Below the pieces are notes generated by a model. That model was given only the letters and a program-made list of their open reading frames with translations, ran no database searches and had not been told where the DNA came from. This document shows positions 25,893-32,296 of a stretch of 35,887 nucleotides of DNA, in pieces (position 1 is the first letter of the stretch; every line of letters starts with the position of its first letter). Source of the DNA: Bacteroidales bacterium. GTDB lineage: Bacteria; Bacteroidota; Bacteroidia; Bacteroidales; Bacteroidaceae. The stretch is taken from the NCBI GenBank assembly GCA_015060835.1, contig SUXT01000017.1:1-35887 (forward strand), written 5' to 3'. Position numbers and translations under genes: made by a program.

Positions 25893-26816
25893 ATGATAAA
25901 CAGAGTTCTCATTCGTCTTAAAGTCATTCAGGTAATTTACGCCTATTACAAAAACCCCGGCAAAAGTATAAAAACTGCCGAAGATGAGGTCTTTTTCAGC
26001 CTTTCAAAGGCATACGACCTCTACAAGTTCCTATTGCTTCTGATTGTAGCGGTAACACATTATGCCGAGGATCGTATAAATTTCAATATGAAGAAGGTGC
26101 GTCCTACAGAAGAGGATCTTAACCCCAATCTGAAATTTGTGAACAACCGTCTCATGCGTCAACTTGAGAGCAATGAAACGCTTCTGAAGTTTGCCGAACA
26201 GAGCAAAGTCGACTGGGTGAACTATTCCGATTTTCTGCGTCGTCTGCTCGATACCATCATAGAGAGCGACATATATAAGGAGTATATGGCCGGCGAAACA
26301 TCTTCATACGAAGAGGATAAGGAACTTTGGCGCAAGCTCTACAAGGCATTCATCTTCGACAACGAAGAGCTTGATGCACTGCTTGAGGATATCAGCCTCT
26401 ATTGGAACGACGATAAAGCAATCGTGGATACATTTGTTGTGAAGACAATCAAGCGTTTCAAAGAGGAAAACGGTGCCGAACAGGAACTTCTCCCCGAGTA
26501 CAAGGACGACGAAGACATCGAATATGCACACAAGCTATTCAGAGCCTCAATACAGAATGCCGAGGAGTATCGCCGTCTGATGAGCGACAATTCAAAGAAC
26601 TGGGATATGAACCGTTTGGCATTTATGGATGTGATAATAATGCAGACAGCCATAGCCGAAGTTTTGACATTCCCCCAGATTCCGGTAAACGTATCGATCA
26701 ACGAATATGTGGAGATTGCAAAATATTACAGCACTCCCAAGAGCGGAGCATTCATCAACGGTCTGCTCGACAGTATAATTAAAAATTTGAAAAAGGATAA
26801 CAGAATAAGTAAATAA
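25893..26816 (+). CDS. nusB: Transcription antitermination factor NusB (long Bacteroidota form)
   Basis: NusB binds boxA RNA together with S10 (NusE) and promotes antitermination and proper rRNA transcription. The protein is 307 residues, about twice the length of the E. coli protein, as usual in this phylum. The N-terminus MINRVLIRLKVIQVIYAYY is a NusB helix 1. The C-terminal NusB domain has NWDMNRLAFMDVIIMQTAIAEVL and the signature INEYVEIAKYYSTPKSGAFINGLLDSI. The middle section (about 95-220) is a helical, charged expansion. It leads an operon with yajC 17 bases downstream. Confidence 0.96.
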   Translation: MINRVLIRLKVIQVIYAYYKNPGKSIKTAEDEVFFSLSKAYDLYKFLLLLIVAVTHYAEDRINFNMKKVRPTEEDLNPNLKFVNNRLMRQLESNETLLKFAEQSKVDWVNYSDFLRRLLDTIIESDIYKEYMAGETSSYEEDKELWRKLYKAFIFDNEELDALLEDISLYWNDDKAIVDTFVVKTIKRFKEENGAEQELLPEYKDDEDIEYAHKLFRASIQNAEEYRRLMSDNSKNWDMNRLAFMDVIIMQTAIAEVLTFPQIPVNVSINEYVEIAKYYSTPKSGAFINGLLDSIIKNLKKDNRISK

Positions 26817-26833
26817 CATTTAAAAAACAGATT

Positions 26834-27151
26834 ATGAATACATTACTCGAAGCCGCAGGCGGAATGTCAGCCATACTCGGCAGCCCCATCTTTATGTTCG
26901 TTCTCATCATCGCAATCATGTACTTCATGATGATTCGCCCCCAGCGCAAGCGTCAGAAGGAACTTGACAACTTCCGTCGCGGATTGCAACCCGGACAGGA
27001 TATTATCACCAGCGGTGGCATTTACGGAAAGATTAAGAGCGTTGAGGACAATGTTGTTGCAGTTGAGGTAAGCCACAATGTGGTTATCCGCATCGACAAG
27101 AACTCTGTATATGCAAGCCCCGCAGCTATCCAGCAGCAGGAGAATAAATAA
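26834..27151 (+). CDS. yajC: Preprotein translocase subunit YajC
   Basis: A 105-residue protein with one N-terminal TM helix (about residues 16-36), then the signature YFMMIRPQRKRQKE and the conserved cytoplasmic GDxIxTxGGIxG-like stretch PGQDIITSGGIYGKI, ending in an RIDKNSV segment. YajC associates with SecDF at the Sec translocon; the secDF gene itself lies about 17 kb away in this window. Confidence 0.95.
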   Translation: MNTLLEAAGGMSAILGSPIFMFVLIIAIMYFMMIRPQRKRQKELDNFRRGLQPGQDIITSGGIYGKIKSVEDNVVAVEVSHNVVIRIDKNSVYASPAAIQQQENK

Positions 27152-27181
27152 TTGTACTGATAATTGTATTGAGGAATGAGT

Positions 27182-28153
27182 ATGAAAATAGATTACGAAA
27201 AATTTAAACTCACTCTGAAAAACAAGAAACTACTGCCGGGAAGAGAATTTTTGCTCTTCCTGTTTTTCTTTTTAATATCCTGCTCTCTGTGGCTGATGAT
27301 AACACTCAATAAAAACTATGAGACGGAGATTGAAATTCCCTATAGGATAAAAAAAGTGCCCGACGACATCTATGCGGTGGCGATGGCAAAGGAGATGGTA
27401 ACACTGAAAGTAAAAGACCGTGGTACTGTACTTACAAAATATTCTACCCGCAACTTCACGCCTTTAGCCATAGATTACAGCGAATTTCAGCGTCAGGAAG
27501 GCAGACTCACCTTGCCCTCCTCTGTTCTGAAGAACCATCTGTCGGAGCAATTGGCAAAATCAACCGAACTCGTTTCCATACAGCCCGATACTCTCATATA
27601 CTATACTCAGGAGAGTTTCAATAAGTACCCTGTTGCGATAAGCGGAGAAATATCCTCGGCCAAGCAGTACGAAATAGGAAATATAGAGATTACTCCCGAC
27701 TCGGTGTGGGTGTTCGGTTCCACCACGGCAACAGACACCATGACGGCCATCTTCACTGAAAACGTCAGCCGCACAGAGATACGCGACTCAATATCTTTCG
27801 ATGTTGATTTGCAGAAGAGGCAAGGTCTGCGATACAGTGTCGAGAAGGTTAATGTAAAAGTGCCTGTTACACCATATACCGAAAAGTCCTTCGAACTCGA
27901 AATAAAGGGAATGGGCTTCCCGGCTGCGTATGCACTGAAGGCCCTGCCGTCAAAAGCGAAAGTGGTATTCAACGTGAATATCCTTCAGATAGATTCGATA
28001 CACCCCTCTGACTTCGAAGTCGGAATAATGTATGGCGACATATATGGCAATAAATCCGAAAGGGTAGCACTCACACTGCTCAAATATCCCGAGGCAGTAC
28101 GCGACATACGCATAATTCCCAAAGAGGTGGAATATATCTTGGAATACAGATAA
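27182..28153 (+). CDS. YbbR-like domain protein
   Basis: A 323-residue protein with a short basic N-terminus, one TM helix (FLLFLFFFLISCSLWLMITL) and an extracytoplasmic part with YbbR-like repeats (for example VTLKVKDRGTVLTKY; the paired PDTLIYYTQESFNKYPVAISG and later strands). In Gram-positives YbbR (CdaR) regulates the c-di-AMP cyclase; in Bacteroidota the role is not established. Two in-frame ATGs exist at 27176 and 27182. GAGG at 27171-27174 is well spaced only for 27182, so I use that start. It lies between yajC and coaE. Confidence 0.85.
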   Translation: MKIDYEKFKLTLKNKKLLPGREFLLFLFFFLISCSLWLMITLNKNYETEIEIPYRIKKVPDDIYAVAMAKEMVTLKVKDRGTVLTKYSTRNFTPLAIDYSEFQRQEGRLTLPSSVLKNHLSEQLAKSTELVSIQPDTLIYYTQESFNKYPVAISGEISSAKQYEIGNIEITPDSVWVFGSTTATDTMTAIFTENVSRTEIRDSISFDVDLQKRQGLRYSVEKVNVKVPVTPYTEKSFELEIKGMGFPAAYALKALPSKAKVVFNVNILQIDSIHPSDFEVGIMYGDIYGNKSERVALTLLKYPEAVRDIRIIPKEVEYILEYR

Positions 28154-28165
28154 AACTTGGACAAC

Positions 28166-28759
28166 ATGCCCATACGCATAGGAATAACAGGAGGAATAGG
28201 CAGCGGGAAGTCGGTACTTTCCCGAATATTGCACTGCGCGGGAGTGCCGGTGTACGACTGCGACACAGAGGCAAAAAGAATAATGAATGACAATGCCGAA
28301 GTGCGTGAACTGCTCGTGCAGCACTTTGGCAAGGAGTGCTATACACCGGACTTGCAGCTCGACCGGAAATACCTCGCAGGCTGCATATTCGGGAATGTCG
28401 AAAACCTGCGATTGGTGAACAGCATAGTGCATCCGCGTGTGAAGGACGATTTTTTGTTGTGGTGCAATACAGTAAAATCTCCGGTGGTTGCGATGGAGTC
28501 TGCCATACTGTTCGAGTCGGGATTTTCCGGCGCAGTGGACTTCATTGTCTGTGTGTATGCCGACAAAGAGGTCTGCATCACTCGTGCCTGCAAGCGCAGT
28601 TCCCTTTCGCGCGAAGAGGTCGTGCGGCGCATAGACAAGCAATCTTCTACAGAAAAAATCATAGAGCAGTCCGATTTTTCAATATGCAATAATCCTGACA
28701 CACCTCTTTTGCCGCAATTTGAGAAAATGATGGGGATAATCGGCGATAAAATTTTGTAA
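28166..28759 (+). CDS. coaE: Dephospho-CoA kinase
   Basis: CoaE phosphorylates the 3'-hydroxyl of dephospho-CoA, the last step of coenzyme A synthesis. The 197-residue protein starts MPIRIGITGGIGSGKS, placing the P-loop GGIGSGKS at residues 9-16. Other family blocks are YDCDTEAKRIM, HPRVKDDF and VAMESAILFESGF. The frame extends to a TTG at 28157, but the ATG at 28166 gives the standard N-terminus and a 12-base gap after the YbbR-like gene. Confidence 0.96.
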   Translation: MPIRIGITGGIGSGKSVLSRILHCAGVPVYDCDTEAKRIMNDNAEVRELLVQHFGKECYTPDLQLDRKYLAGCIFGNVENLRLVNSIVHPRVKDDFLLWCNTVKSPVVAMESAILFESGFSGAVDFIVCVYADKEVCITRACKRSSLSREEVVRRIDKQSSTEKIIEQSDFSICNNPDTPLLPQFEKMMGIIGDKIL

Positions 28760-28783
28760 TCCCATTTCTACATTGTATTTTTG
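28754..28783 (+). promoter_or_regulatory. Bacteroidota-type promoter for the DUF5606 gene
   Basis: TTG at 28754-28756, 19 nt, TATTTTTG at 28776-28783, partly inside the end of coaE. It lies 43 bases before the ATG at 28826 and overlaps the alternative TTG start at 28781, which rules that start out. Confidence 0.75.
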
Positions 28784-28825
28784 CAAGAACTAACATTTTT
28801 AAAACTACATAAAATACAACTTAAT

Positions 28826-29257
28826 ATGTTCGAAACTATTATGACAATCGCCGGCAAGCCCGGACTTTATCGTATGTTGTCTCGCGGCAACAATATGTTC
28901 ATCGTAGAAACAGTAGATGCAACACACAAGCGTCTCCCTGTATACAACAGCGACAAGATTGTGCTTCTCGATGACATTGCAATATACACCGACACAGAAG
29001 AGATTCCCTTGCGCAGGGTATTTGAACTTATATACGAAAAGGAATCAGCAGTGCTTCCTTTCAACATCAAGGAGACAACCCCCGAAGAACTCAAGGAGTA
29101 TTTCGAAGGTATACTTCCCGACTACGACAGAGAGCGCGTATATCTCACACACATCAAGAAGATATATTCTTGGTACAACATCCTCGTCGAGGGCGGCGTT
29201 ACAGATTTCGCAGAGCCTCAGTCACAGGAGGAGACAGCAGAAGAGACAGCAGAATAA
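28826..29257 (+). CDS. DUF5606 domain protein
   Basis: A 143-residue cytoplasmic protein conserved in Bacteroidota, usually next to coaE as here. The N-terminus MFETIMTIAGKPGLYRML is characteristic, followed by SRGNNMFIVETVDATHKRLP and LLDDIAIYTDTEEIPLRRVF. The tail (about 130-143) is Glu/Thr-rich and probably unstructured. No biochemical function is known to me. It has its own promoter, so it can be expressed apart from the nusB operon. Confidence 0.88.
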   Translation: MFETIMTIAGKPGLYRMLSRGNNMFIVETVDATHKRLPVYNSDKIVLLDDIAIYTDTEEIPLRRVFELIYEKESAVLPFNIKETTPEELKEYFEGILPDYDRERVYLTHIKKIYSWYNILVEGGVTDFAEPQSQEETAEETAE

Positions 29258-29299
29258 TAAACGGATAAGAACTATACACATAAACACACGTAACTGAAC

Positions 29300-29944
29300 A
29301 TGAAGAAGATAGCATTGTTGGCATTTATGGCCATGATGTTTGTCGGCTCGGCAAACGCACAGTCATTCCTTTCAGGATTGTTTAACAAAATCTCAGGCTC
29401 AGGCAGCGCCGACGGCGTGCAGAGCACAGTAACAAATGTCCTCGGTTCGCTTTTGGGCGAGAGTATGACTTTGTCAAAATCGACAATAAAGGGTACATGG
29501 ACATACAATGGCACCTCATGCGTGCTTGAGAGCGACGATGCCCTTTCTAAAATCGGAGGCAGTGTTGCTACTGGCAAAGTTGAGGAAAAGATGAACGGTT
29601 ACCTCAAAAAGGTAGGTGTCAAGGAGGGTACATGCTCTTTCACATTCAGCGAGAATGACAGCTGTGTATTCCGTGTAGGCAGCAGAGAAATCAATGGTAC
29701 ATACGTGCTCGACGGTGAGAACAAGACCATACAGTTCAGTTTCCTCTATGGCCGTTTCACATCAACAGCTCACGTTGCATACGACATTAATTCACTCAAC
29801 ATTGTCTTCAATGCCGACAAGATGCTGAACCTTGTTCAGAAGGTAACTCCTGCCGTGGCCAAATATAATGCAACCCTCAGCACTCTTGCTACAATGCTTG
29901 AGAACTACAAAGGTATGATGCTCGGAATGAAACTGAAGAAATAG
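29300..29944 (+). CDS. DUF4923-type exported protein
   Basis: A signal peptide (MKKIALLAFMAMMFVGSANA) followed by a mature region of about 194 residues. It has a short helical start (QSFLSGLFNKISGSG), then a beta-rich domain opening with KGTWTYNGTSCVLESDDAL and containing GTCSFTFSENDSCVF and GTYVLDGENKTIQFSF, a pattern of lipocalin-like DUF4923 proteins of Bacteroidales. The C-terminal helices close the fold. Function unknown; periplasmic or outer-membrane-associated location is expected. A strong terminator follows. Confidence 0.85.
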   Translation: MKKIALLAFMAMMFVGSANAQSFLSGLFNKISGSGSADGVQSTVTNVLGSLLGESMTLSKSTIKGTWTYNGTSCVLESDDALSKIGGSVATGKVEEKMNGYLKKVGVKEGTCSFTFSENDSCVFRVGSREINGTYVLDGENKTIQFSFLYGRFTSTAHVAYDINSLNIVFNADKMLNLVQKVTPAVAKYNATLSTLATMLENYKGMMLGMKLKK

Positions 29945-29960
29945 ATTCCGGTATTTTATA

Positions 29961-30013
29961 ACATATAGCAATCGGGCTGAATCTTTCATGGATTCAGCCC
30001 GATTGCTATATGT
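29961..30013 (+). terminator. Terminator after the DUF4923 gene
   Basis: A perfect 23-bp stem (29961-29983 and 29991-30013) with a 7-nt loop, 16 bases after the stop codon and followed by TTTA. Confidence 0.87.
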
Positions 30014-30035
30014 TTTATAGGTGTGGTTGATTATA

Positions 30036-30334
30036 TTAGTTTCCGGTAAATTTTTATTCTGCTTATGTTTTGAACTCCTCCGTCTTCAAAAACAAGGCAA
30101 ACAACTCTCCCTCTTGAAGAGGGAGTCCCCGCAGGGGGAGGGAGTTCCCGAACACGCAAGCAGAAAGTTTCAAACTCCTCCGTCTTCAACTTGCGTTGAA
30201 TCCACCTCCTCTTATCCAAGAGGAGGAGTTTAAACCATTGCACTCAAATTTGTATCAAAAAATGAATAGGGGGCTTATACAAGCTTAAATATCGAATTTT
30301 AAAAGAATTAAATACGTTTACCGGACACCAATAA
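30036..30334. repeat. Compact repeat unit B with inverted ends
   Basis: This is the smallest complete-looking unit: its left end (30036-30050) and right end (30317-30334, TTTACCGGACACCAATAA) are inverted versions of the same end motif, giving a body of about 300 bp between convergent genes. The inside has two CTCCTCCGTCTTCAA boxes and two palindromes (30108-30126, and 30206-30228 with CCTCCTCTTATCCAAGAGG). The right-end module from about 30235 is shared with cluster C. Confidence 0.8.
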
Positions 30335-30351
30335 TTTGATAATCATTAATA

Positions 30352-31278
30352 TTATTTGTTTACCCCATTGCTCTTCCCATAATCCTTTCTCAGCGATACA
30401 GTCCGCTCGGTGGGGAAATCAGCAGGGAGTGACTGTTTCACTTTTCCCGTTGCGCTCCATTCGGCGCCACGCAGCAGCAGTGTCTGGAATCCGGCGCATT
30501 GCATGGCGGGGTTGTCCTCAAGAGACGGCCCGCAGTGGCCCAACATTATGTGGAAGATGCGTGCTTTCCCGTAATCTACGGTAAAGACTAAAGGTTCTTC
30601 GCGTCCTGATCCGCCTGTGTTTCTATCGGCCTTGCCTGAGTAGAGAAGCTCCTTGATGTTGGCAGGGCCGCGCATACGGTCGTACATTTCGTCCTGTGCG
30701 TGCATCCAGTTGTCGGGAAGATCTTTTGTGATAGGGTGGTTGGCATTGCGGCAGTGCATGGGGTACTCTCTCTGCATTCCGTGTGAACCGCCGTGTCCGG
30801 GGGAGTGATCGAGTACGGGCTTGCCATCTTGCAGATAGTAGTAGGGGCCCGATTTTTCGTTGCGCCCCTCCCAGCCTCCGAGGGCTGTTATTTTGTTGAA
30901 TTCCTCCCATCCTGCAAAGGCATTGTCGGCTGCATGATAGACGATTACTCCGCCGCCATCCTGAACATATTTCAGGAATGAACTGTCTGTCGTTTCACTC
31001 CAACGGTCGCCATTGTAGTCGAGTATAACTACATCGTATTTGTCGAATCGGGGATTGAAACTGCTCATGTTGCCACCTGCCGGAGGGGTAAGTGCAATGT
31101 CGGTTGCGAACATTCCCGAGTTGTCGAGAATCTCTTTTATGGCCAGATGGCTGACCTTCCAGTTGTGGTTGTTCTGTCCTGAGACTACAAGTGCCTTTAA
31201 AGGTTTGTGGCTGCAACCAGAGAGTATGATGGTGGTTGCAATTGCCAATAGGTGTATCAGTTTGCTGATGCTTTTCAT
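30352..31278 (-). CDS. ThuA-domain lipoprotein
   Basis: A lipoprotein signal ends in L-S-G-C (Cys22) and is followed by SHKP, without an acidic surface-export signal. Residues about 26-270 form a ThuA domain, a glutamine-amidotransferase-like fold: KALVVSGQNNHNWKVS, YDVVILDYNGDRW, GGGVIVYHAADNAF, HPITKDLPDNWMHAQDE and PLVFTVDYGKARIFHIMLGH. ThuA proteins are linked to trehalose or other sugar metabolism; in Bacteroidota they are commonly predicted glycosyl-hydrolase-like and untested. It is the last of three minus-strand genes (29-base gap after the phosphoesterase). Confidence 0.9.
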   Translation of the reverse strand: MKSISKLIHLLAIATTIILSGCSHKPLKALVVSGQNNHNWKVSHLAIKEILDNSGMFATDIALTPPAGGNMSSFNPRFDKYDVVILDYNGDRWSETTDSSFLKYVQDGGGVIVYHAADNAFAGWEEFNKITALGGWEGRNEKSGPYYYLQDGKPVLDHSPGHGGSHGMQREYPMHCRNANHPITKDLPDNWMHAQDEMYDRMRGPANIKELLYSGKADRNTGGSGREEPLVFTVDYGKARIFHIMLGHCGPSLEDNPAMQCAGFQTLLLRGAEWSATGKVKQSLPADFPTERTVSLRKDYGKSNGVNK

Positions 31279-31307
31279 GGTTGTGGTTGTTTATGTTGTC
31301 TGTGTGA

Positions 31308-32285
31308 TTAGGGATGGCGGGTGCTTCTCAGGGTGAAGAGTGTAATTTCGGGCGGGGCGCCTATTCTGAAGGGGAACATTGTCTCGCCCAATCCTATGTT
31401 TACATATAGCAGTTGCTCTCCCTCTTTGTATAGTCCTTTATACTCGTCGTACAAGAGGCTTATTATTGACCATCCGAACAGCGATGATTGCATTCCGTGG
31501 GTGTGCCCCGACAGTGTAAGGTCTATGTCAGGGTGGTCGAGGACTTCTGCACGCCAATGGCTGGGGTCGTGGGTAAGGAGTATCTTGTAACTGCCCTTTG
31601 AGCCTTCGATGGCTTTGGGCAGGTTGCCCGATGAACGGAAACGGTTTTTTGCCGATGTGTTTTCAACTCCTATTATTGATATTGTGTCGCTGCCGCGAAT
31701 TATTTGGCGGTTCTCGTTCAGCAGCAGATGCCATCCCATACCTCTTTGCCTGCGGATGAGCGATGCAACATCCTCTCGGCGTTGCTCTTCGCTCCAGTCG
31801 CGGTTATAGTGGCTGTAGTCGTGGTTGCCGAGTATTGAGTAAACTCCGTCGTTAGCTTCCAGTTTGCGGAGTATATCCTCGGAAAAGTCAAGCTCGCTGC
31901 TGTTTAGGCTGACAAGGTCGCCGGTGGAGAGTATGACATCGGGGTTGAGGGCGTTTATCTCGTCCACAGTCTTTTGCAGTCTCTTGCGGCGGTTTTCGTA
32001 TGAGCGCAGATGTATGTCCGATATTTGCACTATGCGGTAGCCATCGAACGATGCGGGTACTTTGTCGGAATTTATTTCCACCTCTTCGACATTTGTGAGA
32101 TTGCGCTCTATGAGATTGCCGTAGAGAAGCAGTGTCGGGAATATGAGCAGACTCCACAATCCGCGCTTGAAATTCTTGAAAAAGGGGAGTCCGAAGAGTT
32201 TCAGTATTGCGGATACTATGGCTGATATTATTGCGAGTGCAGCTGATATACTCAACAGCAGTATGGCGGTGGCATAAAATTCCAT
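31308..32285 (-). CDS. Membrane-anchored metallophosphoesterase (YaeI/YkuE-like)
   Basis: The 325-residue protein has two or more N-terminal TM segments (about residues 4-28 and 38-58) that anchor a calcineurin-like phosphoesterase domain. The metal motifs are complete: VQISDIHLRS, STGDLVSL, LGNHDY, LTHDPSHW and SGHTHGMQ. YkuE/YaeI-type enzymes act on lipid- or nucleotide-linked phosphodiesters at the membrane; the substrate here is not known. It sits 11 bases after the macroglobulin-like gene. Confidence 0.9.
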   Translation of the reverse strand: MEFYATAILLLSISAALAIISAIVSAILKLFGLPFFKNFKRGLWSLLIFPTLLLYGNLIERNLTNVEEVEINSDKVPASFDGYRIVQISDIHLRSYENRRKRLQKTVDEINALNPDVILSTGDLVSLNSSELDFSEDILRKLEANDGVYSILGNHDYSHYNRDWSEEQRREDVASLIRRQRGMGWHLLLNENRQIIRGSDTISIIGVENTSAKNRFRSSGNLPKAIEGSKGSYKILLTHDPSHWRAEVLDHPDIDLTLSGHTHGMQSSLFGWSIISLLYDEYKGLYKEGEQLLYVNIGLGETMFPFRIGAPPEITLFTLRSTRHP

Positions 32286-32296
32286 CTCTTTTGGGA

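Noticed and set aside
28157-28165. TTG start for coaE, giving three extra residues
   Set aside because: The ATG at 28166 gives the standard family N-terminus MPIRIGITGG directly before the P-loop.
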